Positions 21,015-32,639 are shown, counted from the first letter of the stretch. The stretch: DNA of 64,000 bases from Apricaphanius iberus (GCA_028564705.1 JAPXFQ010002386.1:1-64000), one strand, 5' to 3'. Program-made: numbers and translations. Notes: generated from the sequence alone by a model not told the origin.

Positions 21015-23013
21015 GTAAGTCCCAGATGTGATGCAAGCGTCCACATTAACTTAGATCATATTGTATTGCAGGTTTGCTAGTGTTAAACCTTTTTTGTAGT
21101 AATAGATCATTGAGCAAGTTGGGAGAGTATTTTACTACACTACAAATGTTCAGATGATTTTCTTCTAATCAAGAAAATGAAATATTCTGCATCAATTTTC
21201 TTTGGTTCTAGACGTGCTTGCCAAACCTCATTTACTGTGGAAAAATACTAAAAAGATCATGTTATGAGTAAGATGTTTCTTATTCAAACTGAAAGTAAAA
21301 AATCAACAGTTTTTGTATTTCTGTTTTTATTCCTCGTCTTTTTTTCAGTTTAGTGTGTAATCATTACATAAAATCATTGAAATTTTAAATAGACTTTACT
21401 ACAGAACACAATATCTGCATGTAAAGTTTACTGTCCATCTAATAGCATATTTATATAATCAAACAAACAGAAAATTGTTGGTTTATGACTTCAGTATTTG
21501 CACCGGATGAAGTGTCGGAAGGTAAAGCTCTTGATCAGTAAGAGTACATCTGAATCGCTGAAGCAGTCAGGTCCTGTTCTGTAAGAGGAGATGAGAACGC
21601 TGATACCACAACCTCTCCATCTTCTGGGTCACCATCTGAATGAAGAAAATAAAGACATGGTGGGAAATGAATTTCTTTAAATATAGAATAAATGATTTAG
21701 TTTTTTTTGGACAGTGTAAACCAAAACAACTCAAGAAAGGATAGATTGAATACAGTGTTTTTCCTGGTGGTGGTACCATCCTGACCATGCACCAACACAT
21801 GCATGATTGCTGTGCATTCAAATGACTCACTTTTTTAAAGGCAACGTATTTTTTAACTAAGTGTTCTAGTAAGAATATGACAATTATCATGTAAAAGCAT
21901 TCTTTTATTAAAACGATATACATACAGAAATAAGGAACCAACTTTAAACTGAAAGTGTATTAGGTTGTAGGGATTTATCCACAAATCTGACAGCCAGACA
22001 TGAACTATTATTATTAACTTTAATTATTAACTATTTATAGCCTATTATTATTCTGTTCCACGTTTCATCACAATAAGCACTGAAGGTATGAGCAGGTGTT
22101 GAAAATTGCATCTTTATTCAATTAATAACAGTTGAAAGGATTGCGTGTTGTTTCTCAGATGGCAGACATTTAAAAATCCTCATAAAGCATAAGGATGGCA
22201 AATTTATACGTATCCGCCCCAGAAGAATATGTGCAACAAATAAAATGCGTTTGCCTGTTCTGTGCAGAGAAACTTTAGCTTAATTTAGAGATCAGAGTCC
22301 TGCAATAGAACGGATTCCTGCGGCTAATCTGCTGTTTCAGGTGGACCAATCAAATCTCTCTCTGGGAGCGCTGGATGCTGAGATAGTGAGAATACACACA
22401 ATGGAAAGTGGGAGTCAACAAAAATATTAATATTTTTCACCCATTCGCAACATAAAAAAAAAAAAAACTTCCACCAAACCCATGACGTTTAGATTATGTA
22501 TTTTTTCCATCTTTAAATGGTACCTGCAACATTGCAGAAGATTTTGGGAGCAGAAAAGCGTCTAAAAATGTTGAAAGTAGCAACTGTGCAGAAAGAAAAC
22601 ATGACAGTGTGCGCGGTAGTAGAGAGGAGTATGTATTGTTGAAATACAGATTTGTTTATCTACTCTTCATATTTAATAACTATATTTTCTCTTTCTGTTT
22701 CCCAGTAAACTAGACAGGAGGAAAGCTCTCTATATTATCTCTATAATCTGTTTAGATCCATAAATATGATCACAGTTGTAATCTGCAGGACTTTATTTAG
22801 AAAAATTGCCTTTAGGTACGCAAATAACTGGATCGCTCGCGCAAAAAGTAGGTCAGACACAGAAATGATCACTTCACGGCGCTCTGAGGCTGTTATGAAC
22901 CAGGCTTCAGGTTTGGTGGAGACAAACTCCTCATAAAAAGTGTCCTGTCCTGTATTCTGACCATGATTCTGACCCTCGCCAGTCTCTGCCTGCAATTTTA
23001 TGGAAAAAGCCCA
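21015..23013. other. Unassigned stretch
   Basis: AT-rich. No recognisable coding exon or repeat, apart from an A12 tract near 22457. The 124-codon minus-strand frame at 21567-21941 has no family I know. Confidence 0.4.
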
Positions 23014-23523
23014 CCCTGCGTCTGAATCCTACAGTATGTACTACATGCTACATAGTAGCTACTACTTGTCCATTTATGCAGTACATACTGCGTAACAAAT
23101 GAGCGAGTTGAAGGCATGAAATAGGCCTTACTGCTCCACCATTTTGACGGATGTTTATGTTACGTCGCCTGTAGTCCCGTTAAACATGAATTTATCAATT
23201 TAAATGTTTAATCATTTGTCAAAAAAACAATAAAACCAATCAGTAACATCGCTACACTTTTACATTTGTACGGCAAAATTGTGGCAGTGTCAATGGTTGA
23301 TAGTTGCTTGGTAGCCGACATCACTCTTCTATGATTTTGGGGCTTCTGCTGCATTGTGGGATAGTGTAGCGTACACCGGCTGCTTACTGTGGCGGTAGTA
23401 CACATCCAGGAACTTTATGCCTACTACTCTGATCCATACTGGAGATTCGGATCTACTACATTGCTCGCTTACTGCTTTTTGCCTACTACGTAGTAGGTGT
23501 AGTAAGGGTATGCAGATGCAGGG
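23014..23523. mobile_element. MITE (hAT-like), about 510 bp
   Basis: The left end CCCTGCGTCTGAAT and the right end CAGATGCAGGG form inverted repeats (11 bases, one change). The adjacent subterminal sequences on both sides are rich in short TAGTA/TACTA palindromes. There is no coding capacity. A clear target duplication was not found, so the superfamily is tentative. Confidence 0.55.
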
Positions 23524-23734
23524 CCAAACACAATATTATCTTCTTTTTCTGTAGTTACTTCAGTGCTTCCTTGCACATGGCTGTTGATACAGCGCCCCCA
23601 TAGGGGTGCAACACTGCAACTGCAGTTAAAATATCCATATAGCTGGGAGCAGAACGATATCAGGCTGGGGTGGCAAGCAAATTAGCTGGAGGCGGCCGCC
23701 ACGCAACAGTTGATGAAATTATATTTTTGGGTGT

Positions 23735-24069
23735 GATATTTGACAACAAAATCTTTTGGAAACCTCAATTATCTTTGATCAACTGTTGAAGAATGAGTCA
23801 ATCCTGGGTAAGACCAAATATATTCTCAATCAGAGGGTGCTACATACATTATATTGCACTTTAATTTTGCCTTACGTTATTGTGTTAAAGTATGGGTTAA
23901 CCCTTACAAATCAAATATAAAGTCATTAACCATTTTGCAGAAAAAAGCCTTTAGAATTGTAAATAATAGAGGTTATAGAGACTACGGCTATGACGTTTTC
24001 TCAAAAATCATATCCGAAGTTTGTTTGTTCATCAGTATTAACCTTTGTATATATTCGAATATTTATTAA
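23735..24069 (+). mobile_element. LINE RT thumb fragment (L2/Rex1-like)
   Basis: Broken plus-strand frames give YILNQRVLHTLYCTLILPYV-like sequence, then NPYKSNIKSLTILQKKAFRI (23854-24069). This is the conserved region just after the RT catalytic core in CR1/L2/Rex1-type LINEs. Frameshifted, so dead. Confidence 0.65.
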
Positions 24070-24644
24070 TTATATTTGACCATGATATGTCTTCAGTAAG
24101 AACGTTCTGTCAAGTTCTATATGTTCTGTCCACCAGAGGGCAGTGTCAGTCAGTGTTACGGTGTACGTTGCGCATGTATCCGCTGTGTTGATGGATAAAT
24201 AATCCCTCTCTAGTTTCTGGTAGATGGTGGTTTTTACTGGCTGTACTGCATTATCCCAACATGTCAGTCAAGTCATCTGTGTTGCTGTGGTCCGCCTAGC
24301 GTCATGTCAGCAAAGATTGAGAGAAAGTGCAAATGATCAAAAGGATCAAAATGATAATTGTACTTAAACGAGACATATTATGACAATTTTTTACTATTTA
24401 TAATAAGTCTATGAGTTCCAGAAAACCTGTTTCTGAAGTTGTTTGCTGGAAATAACTAGTAGGAAACAATTTTTACCAACCTGCATTTCCCTCTGTTTTA
24501 GCCCCTTCAGTAGTTCAACCATACAAGTTTTAACCAGAATCTTTCTCCCGTAGGAGGAGAGTCTCAGAGATTTCAGCACGATCCTTCTGAATGGATATTG
24601 AAGAAATGACTTATGGTTCAAAGAATATATTTAACTGCTTAATT
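24070..24644. other. Unassigned stretch, possible LTR fragment with a CTCF-like site
   Basis: The first ~210 bases (about 24080-24280) resemble an LTR: a CCACCAGAGGGCAGTG motif at 24130-24145, an AATAAT signal-like run near 24199, and a CAACA end near 24262. I cannot fix the ends or find a duplication. Nothing is recognised in 24290-24640. Confidence 0.3.
24130..24145 (+). promoter_or_regulatory. CTCF-core-like motif
   Basis: CCACCAGAGGGCAGTG matches CCASYAGRKGGC at all positions and also fits the usual next bases. Sequence match only; binding not shown. Confidence 0.45.
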
Positions 24645-25240
24645 CAATTCAATTCAATTCAGTTTATTTATATAGCGCCATTTCACAACAGATGTCATCT
24701 CAAGGCACTTTACAAAAAGAGTTATTACAATACAATGTTTAGTGTAGAAATTACAGAACCATAGAAGATTGCGTCGTGGAATTCTCAGCAATCCCTCATA
24801 CTGAGCAAGCATGCAGCGACAGTGGGAAGGAAAAACTCCCTTTTAACAGGAAGAAACCTCCGGCAGAACCAGGCTCAGCACAAGCGGTTATCTGCCGCGA
24901 CCGTCTGTGGCTTGGAGAATACACAACAGAGACACAGAAAGAGCAACAGAACCGATGCACAAGTTTGTTGCAGGACGTGGAGAATTTTCCGTCACTGCAA
25001 TGCCATCTTAGTCAGGGTCGTCAAGCAGGGCTAATCCGGAGCACCTACTATAATAGAAAACAGGTTAGTGCTTGAATTGACAGCACATTATGCAGTTGGG
25101 GAGAAGTAGGAGAGAAAGTAGGAACAGACCCTAATAATGTCCTCCAACAGCCTAGCCTAAAGCAGCATAGCTACTAACATTAACCTGTCTCCTAGCTACT
25201 AGGAGACCTGGCTACCAACACTCTGTCTGAGTCCTCATGA
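24645..25240 (-). repeat. Family A dispersed repeat, copy 3 (3' part of a LINE composite)
   Basis: The left end is the tail AATTCAATTCAATTCAGTTT ... ATATAGCGCCA; the GGAAGAAACCTCC and CCGTCTG blocks follow. The segment 25140-25180 (CCTCCAACAGCCTAGCCTAA) matches 39178-39200, so this stretch also belongs to the family. The CTCF-motif segment is missing here. Confidence 0.75.
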
Positions 25241-25605
25241 CCCGTGGACGGTGTAGGGCCGGTAACGGCCCCCGTCATGCCGGGGTCTTCTCGGAGTCGG
25301 GTTGTTTGAGAATGCGCCCAAAGTGGGTGGTAAACTCCATCTAAGGCTAAATACCGGCACGAGACCGATAGTCGACAACTATCTTAAGGAAAAATAGACA
25401 GAACTGAGAGGACAGAGTTGAAGAGGGCGAGAAACGTTTAAGAGATAAACGGGTGGGGTCCGCACAGTCTGCCCGGGGGATTCAACCCGGCAGGTAATGG
25501 GCGGCCGCACTGTGCGGGAGGATCCCCTTGAGGGACCTCTCTCCGGCGCTGGCTGGCCCCTGTGGGGCACATTTCTTCCGCGGCGGTAAGCCGCGACCGG
25601 CTCCG
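25241..25605 (+). pseudogene. 28S rRNA fragment (5' D1-D2 region), inserted pseudogene
   Basis: Starting CCCGTGGACGGTGT, the sequence follows vertebrate 28S rRNA: GTCTTCTCGGAGTCGGGTTG, GTGGTAAACTCCATCTAAGG, ATACCGGCACGAGACCGATA, AAACGGGTGGGGTCCGC, GATTCAACCCGGC, TCTCCGGCGCTGGCTGG, and GCCGCGACCGGCTCC at the end. It is a partial, diverged copy of about 365 bp with small deletions, lacking the rest of 28S, so it is not a functional rRNA gene. It lies in opposite orientation between LINE ORF1 sequence and a LINE-type tail. Confidence 0.9.
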
Positions 25606-26175
25606 CTAATCTTCCTACGAACAGTCACCCAGCTCGCCTGAGGTCCCGGCTGCACGGGAGCTGTTGAAGGACGGCTAGGTCCTGTCCTAGTTGACTCCGC
25701 GCTAGCTACTGCTGGGCCTGGCTGTTCTACAGCGCGGAGCCGGGCCTCTAGCTCAGAAACCCTCGCCTCCAAAGCTACAAAAATGCTGCACTTATTACAC
25801 CTACCAACTTCACTAAATGAGGCGGAGGAGTAACTAAACATCTGACAGAGAGAGCAGGAAAGAGGAGGAGGTGCAGAGAGAGATGGAGGGACAAGAGAGA
25901 AAGCTGCCGAAGCCATGCTAGCCGTAAAGCTAAGCTAACCAAGCGGTACCTTACCTTACCTAAAAACAAAGTAATTAACCCAGTAAAACGCTTAAAGAGT
26001 CCTAAACCGTGAAGAAACTTAACGTTTTAATGTGTTTGTGTGTTAAGCAACTCAGAAAAAACTTATTGACAGAGAAAGTTAGATCAGTTCAAGAGAGAGA
26101 GAAACACCGACTTGCTACAAACGAGTTAGTCACAAAACAGGAAATGACGCGATACGTCTTACCAACGCGATACGT
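25606..26175 (-). mobile_element. L2-type LINE 5' UTR and ORF1 N-terminal region
   Basis: The minus-strand frame 25482-25916 contains a coiled-coil segment (FVALEARVSELEARLRAVEQ) matching FVALE.RVSELEAQL at the start of the esterase ORF1 at 40370-40807. The upstream part (25960-26170, including ACAAAACAGGAAATGAC) matches the 5' region of that element at 40905-41000. The reading frame runs on into antisense 28S sequence at 25605, so any protein would be chimeric. Confidence 0.7.
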
Positions 26176-27295
26176 CTCCACTTACATGGCACTCTGATGT
26201 CTTCCTGAGACGCCGACTCTAAAGCCTTCCAGCTCTCTAGCACCATGGAGACCCCGCTCTTTGAGCTCCATACAGCTGCATGTCCTCGGTCTTCCCCACC
26301 CTTACCGCCACCATCTCACCATCAAAAATAAAATTCAACCCAAGTCCCTCTTCTGTCCTCTTTGACTGGAACCTGATGAAGTGTTTTGAGCTCTTTTGAC
26401 CAACCAAAAACGGAGCGTTTTGCGTGGAGCTTCAACACAATGTTTCCTAATTTGAACCAGTGCTTTCCAATCAGTAACTGCTGTTTACTGCTGTACCTGG
26501 TGGGAGGAGACAGCTCTTTGAGGTGGTTTGGATATTCCAATATTTCAGCATGTGACGTAGAAAGCCGGACAGATTTTGAACAGTTCAGAGACTGAATGCA
26601 GGATGAATTAAGAAACTCCTATCTCACTCAAAACAGCATGGATATTTTGTTTTTCTCCATATTTGTAAGTGTGTATATGCACTAGAGACACACTATAACA
26701 CCCAAAACCCAGGAAAATTCATTTGTTTCATAATATGTCTGATTTAAGATAACAACGTAGATTGGGTCTGATTTAAAAAAATAAATTGTTTTCCCTGATC
26801 TGAGACGCAAAAAACAAACGCAAGTTACATAAAATAAAAAATACATATTTATCTGCAGGTAAATATAGTTTTTAATTTTTGTCCCAGAATAGCTCATGCT
26901 TATCAATTAGAGTTGTCTTAAAAAGTCCTGCAGTTAAACTAAGGCTATGGAAACAGGAATTACATACAATGCTTAATATGAAAATCAAATAGGGTGGATT
27001 ACAAGCATCCCAAAAAAAAGTTTATCCTGCAGCACAAAACTCACACTAAATCTAAGCTCTGTGTTTAATGATTCTCTGATAGGTGGTTTCCTGCAAGTTT
27101 CAGCTGTAGTACACCTGAAAACCTTCTGATCTATGTTATTGAATATTTATAAAGACTTTAGCCTTATGGCTCATTCTTTTTATTTTATTTTTTATTTTAT
27201 TTTTTTATTTTATTTTATTTTTACTTATGTTAAATGTTTTATGTGCACAACTGTACCGGAAAAAAATCCTAGTTTGTGAACTTGTTCTCAAACAA
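26176..27295. other. Unassigned stretch
   Basis: No supported gene. Contains a (TTTTA)n-rich tract at 27178-27225. The rest shows no repeat landmarks I know. Confidence 0.4.
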
Positions 27296-27330
27296 TGGCA
27301 ATAAAACCGATTCTGATTCTGATTCTGAAG
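27296..27330 (+). repeat. LINE-type tail: AATAAAA followed by (GATTCT)n
   Basis: The sequence ggcaataaaaccgattctga with further GATTCT units is the same tail type as the end of the ORF-bearing element at 10506. Confidence 0.6.
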
Positions 27331-29520
27331 TACTTTTAGAAAGTCACGTTGAGGGCTTTACAGACTAGGGAGAGCCCTACAAGCATTAATGAGCCAATAC
27401 TTTGGGTTTGTGATGTGAATTTGAGAACTTTTTTATATATTGAATAATTTAGCAAAACTGAAAAAAGTTGATAAACTCTTACCTGCGGTTGCATGTTGAT
27501 TCTGTTCCAAGTCCTGCTTAGGCCTACAGGGCTCTGAGTGCTAGAAGAGATAAAACACAGGTTAGCGCTGATACTGTAGCTGCACATGCTCTGATGTTCC
27601 ACTGATTTCTATGGCCAATTAGCAAGATTATTAAGAGAACCTGGATGTAAGGGTTAGAATGTAAAGACACTACATGGTCACACCAGCTCTGCAGTCGTCA
27701 GCTCAAAACACTCCGTGCCCTGTATGCTAGCACTGTGGCTAGGTGGTGTTGTATTTTACTTTTTTGGGGCTATTTTTATATGATTCATGGTTGTAAAACA
27801 CATTCTTACCAGTATTTTAATTGGGGTAAGCTTTTAAGCAATAAAACTCTTGGGTAATTTACTGCATGCTGTAAAACCAGGATGTCTGTAGATTAGGATG
27901 TGTAGGTTAGGAAGCCAGATGTAGGGAGGACGGGACCATAAAACCATAAAATTCAGAATGAACTTTTGACTTGGACCCAGGAGGAGGACACTTCCATCTT
28001 ATGAATGCATAATTCTGGACGGACCAGTGGATGTCAAGACACTTTTTAAAAACGTTCTGATTGGAGCAGATTCCGAGGGAGAAGAGACGCCCAGATTCTG
28101 GGAAGTTTTGGATGTCTATAAAGTTATGGCATGAAAAACCATTCGTCGTCAGATGTCTTTATCTGGCCCAGAGAAAATGGGCATGTTTCTCTGTAAAACT
28201 GCATATCTGTTAATCTGTATAAAATAAAACTGAGAACTGGAAATTGGCTCCTTGTCTCTGCTTGAACATGCACTGAATTATTTTTTACAAAAAATTAATT
28301 CTACAGTGGCTACTTATGCAGTCTGAACAGATAGCTAGTTAGCTAAAGCCTGGTTAAAAGTAGTTTCTAATGTATTGCTTTGCTTTACTAAAAAAGTTAG
28401 ACTCAGATTGCCTAAGAAGAGATCCAATATATGAACAGTACTCACTTTAGATCGTCTGGAATCTCCATCTAGCAGTGGCTCGAAGTCAAGGAAGAGAAAC
28501 AAACCGTGCTGGGCCCTATATAACATCGGGGCAGAGAAATTCTAAAAAAGAGAGAACTTCTACTCTTTTGGTTCTGAACTGGTTGCAGTTCCACTCTGGT
28601 TCCATATGAGTGCAAAATGAATGGAAATCTATGGAGCAATACCCCTAAAAATCCATGTTTCTCAGGAAATCATTTTTTGTCTAGTAATTTGAAGAAAATA
28701 AATTCGAAAGGAAATGCAAAAAAAATGACACATTACTTGGTGTTAGATTTTTTGATTCACTTATTTACTTTAAAAAGTACTTTAAACGGTCAATGACGAC
28801 CAGAGATACTGCTTTAGAGCAATCCTTATTTTTTCCTTTTAACTTCACAGTAGTACATATATACCCATAGGCAGATACGGTTGCTAGAGACAAAAAAAGT
28901 TATGTTGCAAAAAAAACCTTTGGTGAAAAAGCCCGCCTTAACATTCTGGTACCGATTCGGATGCCACGACGCCGTCAAGCGGTAAATCTGGTTGTAATCA
29001 GTCCTTCACTGACAAATCAGCGTTCATTAGTGAGTTATGGACAACAATAACTCAACCTGTAAGAAAACCAAAGGCCATATGTTGGAGAATGAAACAGAGG
29101 AAACTCATAACATAAAATACATAGCCTACTGTCAAACAAAAAAAGGAAAACGACTTCACACTTTTTCTCAAAGAAACTCATTGCAGATAGTAAGTTTGAC
29201 TTTTCAAAAAACTTTTTTCCTTTTTCAATAGTTTTTTCTCTCAATTTCTTGATTTTTGTTTGAATTTCTAATGGTTTTTCTTGATCATTTTTGGCACAAT
29301 ATAAACTCCATACTCTGCGCTCTAAAGCAGCAGATGGTTAGACAGTTCTATATACTGTAAACATCAGCATGGCTCGCGCTTGCATGTATTACTAATTGCT
29401 CAAACAAAATGACCAAGTGGACTAAGACCGTTAAAGTCCTGCTGACTACAACTGCCATGGGGCTGTCACTTAAATCACAGTTTGTTGCAAATACAACAAA
29501 GAACCACTTCAGAGCTACAT
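27331..29520 (-). repeat. Family C dispersed unit, copy 2 (inverted relative to copy 1), interrupted by a solo LTR
   Basis: Reverse-complement counterpart of 19016-20490. It preserves the 58-nt exon-like block (27483-27540), its flanking AG/GT signals, and the first block with donor at 28445/28446. The LTR at 27747-28305 splits it; with the LTR removed, the flanks continue exactly as in copy 1 around 19950. It also contains sequence not in copy 1 (about 29030-29310, with CTTTTTCTCAAAGAAACTCA) that recurs at 32800-33010. Confidence 0.65.
27747..28305 (+). mobile_element. Solo LTR (559 bp), family L, copy 2
   Basis: Starts TGTTGTATTTTAC and ends TTCTACA, with the 4-bp duplication GTGG at 27743-27746 and 28306-28309. 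The uninterrupted target is visible in copy 1 near 19945-19965, which confirms the boundaries. It contains a TATAAAG-like box (28119), an AATAAAA signal (about 28222) and GAGAACTGGAAATTGGCTCC, as in LTR copy 1. No internal viral genes remain. Confidence 0.88.
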
Positions 29521-30289
29521 AACATCCGGGCAGAGAAATTCTAATAAAGAGAGAACTCCTACTCTATTGGTTCTTCTGGGTTCTGAACTGGTTGCAGTTC
29601 CACTCTGGTTCCATGTGAGGGCGTTCTCATGACAAGTGAAGAATAAATGGAAGTCTATGGAGCAATACCCCTAAAAATCCCCTGTTCTCAAGATATAACT
29701 TTTTGTCTAGTAATTTGAAAAAAAAGGAAACCCAAATAAATGACACATTGCTGGGTGTTAGATTTTTTTAGATTCACTTATTTGCTTTAAAAAGTACTTG
29801 AAACGGTCAATGACGTCATACACATCGTATGACCAGAGATACTGCTTTAAACTTCCCAGTAGTACATACATAACCATAAGCAGATACGGTTGCTAGCAAC
29901 AACAAAAAAAGTTGTGTGAAACTTGGGTGAAAAAGTCCGCCTTAACATTCTGGTACCGATTCGGATGCCACGATGCCATTAAGTGGTAAATCTGGTTGTA
30001 ATCAGTCCTTCACTGACCAATCAGCGTTCATTAGTGAGTTATGGGCAACAACAACTCAACCTTTAAGAAAGCCAAAGGCCATGTGTTCTCTTTCATTCAG
30101 CTTTCTTCCTATAACCCATGATGAACTTGTAAACCTACAATCAAATCTTACATTTCTCAACAGCAATCGGGTGAAAGAGACAAATTTAGCCGTGTGGACT
30201 CCCATTCATCTTTCACTCATGGAGATCGCCCCCAATGGAACTCTGGTGGAACTACAACCAAATTTCATTACAATGGGACTGATAGGAGA
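29521..30289 (-). repeat. Family C unit, copy 3 (upstream part only)
   Basis: Starts at ATAACATCCGGGCAGAGAAA, equivalent to 28522 of copy 2, and repeats its upstream sequence to about 30060 (GCCTTAACATTCTGGTACCG, AATCAGCGTTCATTAGTGAG). After that, unassigned sequence runs to the Rex3 target site. Copies 2 and 3 therefore lie head-to-tail. Confidence 0.65.
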
Positions 30290-30329
30290 GTGGCGAGGAT
30301 TTCCTAAGGGGCTGTTTACACGAAAACGT

Positions 30330-31951
30330 CCATCCATCTATCCATCCATCATCTTCCGCTTATCCGGGGTCGGGTCGCGGGGGCAGTAGCCTAAGCAAAG
30401 AGACCCAGACCTCCCTCTCCCCGGCTACTTGGGCCAGCTCCTCGGGAGGAATCCCGAGGCATTCCCAGGCCAGCTGGGAGACGTAATCCCTCCGGCTCTA
30501 CTCTGAGCCCCCTCAGGATGACCGATCTTCTCACCCTATCTCTAAGGGAGAGCCCAGCCACCCTACGGAGGAAACTCATTTCAGCCGCCTGTATCCGTGA
30601 TCTCGTTCTTTCGGTCACCACCCAGCGTTCGTGACCATAGGTGAGGGTAGGAACGTAGATCGACCGGTAAATTGAGAGCTTTGCCTTTCGGCTCAGCTCT
30701 CTCTTCACCACGACAGACTGGTACAGCGCCCGCATAACTGCAGACGCCTTACCAATCCGTCCATCGATCTCCCGCTCCATTTTTCCCTCATTTGTGAACA
30801 AGACCCCCAGATACCTAAACTCTCCCACTTCAGAAAGGACCTCATACCCGACCCGGAGAAGGCACTCTACCCTTTTCCGGCTCAAGACCATGGTCTCGGA
30901 TTTGGAGGTGCTGATCCTCATCCCAGCCGCTTCACACTCGGCTGCGAACCGCTCCAACGAGAGCTGTAGATCACGTTCAGATGAAGACCACATCATCTGC
31001 GAAAAGCAGAGACCCGATCCTGAGGTCACCAAAACAGATCGCCTCAATACCTTGGCTGCTCCTAGAAATCCTGTCCATAAATGTTATGAACAGGACCGGT
31101 GACAAAGGGCAACCTTGGCGGAGTCCAGCTCTCACTGGAAATGAGTCCGACTTACTGCCGGCAATGCAAACCAGACTCTGACCCCGTTCATAAAGGGACC
31201 TAACAGCTCGTATCAAAGGGCCTGGTACCCCATACTCCCGGAGTACCCCCCACAGGACACCCTGAGGGACACGGTCGAACGCCTTCTCCAAGTCCACAAA
31301 GCACATGTAGACCGGTTGGGCGAACTCTTAGGCACCCTCCAGGACCCTGCCGAGGGTGTAGAGCTGGTCCAGTTAGGACGAAAACCGCATTGTTCCTCCT
31401 GAATCCGAGGTTCGACTATCCGTTGGACCCTCCTCTCCAGATCCCTCGAATAGACCTTACCAGGGAGGCTCAGAAGTGTGATTCCACTATAGTTGGAACA
31501 GACTCTGTGGTCCCATTTTTTAAAGAGGGGGACCACCGCCCCGGTCTGCCAATCCAAGGGAACTGCCCCCGATTTCCACGCAATATTGCAGAGCCGCGTC
31601 AACCAACACAGCCCTACAACATCCAGAGCCTTGAGGACCTCCGGCCGAATCTCATCCACCCCCGGTGCCTTGCCACCAAGGAGCTTTTTAACAACCTCGG
31701 TGACTTCAGCACCAGAGATTTAAGAGCCACTTCCAGAGTCCTCAGACTCTGCTTCCAAACAGGAAGACGTGTCGGTGGGATTGAGGAGGTCTTCGAAGTA
31801 TTCCATCCACCGACCCAAAAGGTCACGCGTTGAGGTCAGGAGCACACCGCCCCCACTGTAAACAGTGTTGGTGGCAGACCGCTTCCCCCCCGTGAGACGC
31901 CGGATGGTGGACCAGAATCGCTTCAAAGCCATACGGAAGTCGTTCTCCATG
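30330..31951 (-). mobile_element. Rex3 (RTE-clade LINE), third copy, frameshifted and internally deleted
   Basis: Same family as 189-2198: ATCC-type tail at 30330-30360, LLPPRP-type C-terminal region, and RT motifs AFDRVPQGVL, GLRQGCPLSP and LLFADDV. The frame is broken (30391-31047, 30977-31306, 31213-31659, 31720-31950), and a segment near 30492 is deleted relative to the first copy. It is flanked by 40-bp near-identical sequences at 30290-30329 and 31952-31991, differing at two positions. Confidence 0.92.
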
Positions 31952-32600
31952 GTGGCGAGGTTTTCCTAAGGGGCTGTTTACACGACAACGTATTTTAGCA
32001 AAACTGAGGTTTTTGTCTGCGTTTTGGCCTCTCGTTTACACGATAACGGGGAGATGGGGGGTCGAAAACGCATCTTTTCGAAATGGCTTCCAGAGTGGAG
32101 AAATCTGAAAACGCTGTGTGATTCGTTGTCATGTACACGCAAGTCGGAGACTTTTGAAAACGATCATGTAGCTACCAGCCGCTTATGGCCTTTCTGGACT
32201 TGCACATTACGCCTTTCTTCATAAAAAACTACAATACAGAATCCGGGTACGCTGTTACTGATGATGTAGGTTCTGAAGTTATTTGGTCTCTGTAAGCAAA
32301 GTTAGAGATCATGCGGCTTTTATGCGTTCGCCAACGAAAATGCATACAGTATGTGCATTAAATAATAAATACGCCTTTCTTTAAGCAGAGGAAAACTAAG
32401 AGAAGTTTGTGGAAAAGACCCATTGTTCATTAGCTTGATACGTTTCTTTTCTGGGTTGTGAGCAGGAAACCTTGGAATCCTACATCTCTATTTAGGGCAC
32501 TATACTAGTCACACTGCCATCTAAAGGCCGCACATATGTACTAAATCGTTTTCAATCATGCCCCCCTTTCGTGTAAACGCAGTGCGTTTTCACACCGCGT
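31952..32600. mobile_element. MITE-like element with GTTTACACG terminal motifs (Rex3 target)
   Basis: The left part has GGGGCTGTTTACACGACAAC and further CGTTTACACGATAACG; the right end has CCCTTTCGTGTAAACGCAGT. These form an inverted pair around ~620 bp without coding capacity, as in fish hAT-like MITEs. The left terminus is duplicated by the Rex3 insertion at 30330. Exact ends uncertain. Confidence 0.5.
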
Positions 32601-32639
32601 ATTCAAATAAAAACGGTAAAGTTGTCCTGTGAATCCTGC

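Noticed and set aside
25241..25605. Functional 28S rRNA gene
   Set aside because: Only ~365 bp of the 5' region, diverged, with deletions, no flanking rDNA, inside a LINE composite.
16450..28305. A full endogenous retrovirus between the two LTRs at 16450 and 27747
   Set aside because: The LTRs are in opposite orientation, each has its own 4-bp duplication, and no gag, pol or env sequence lies beside either.
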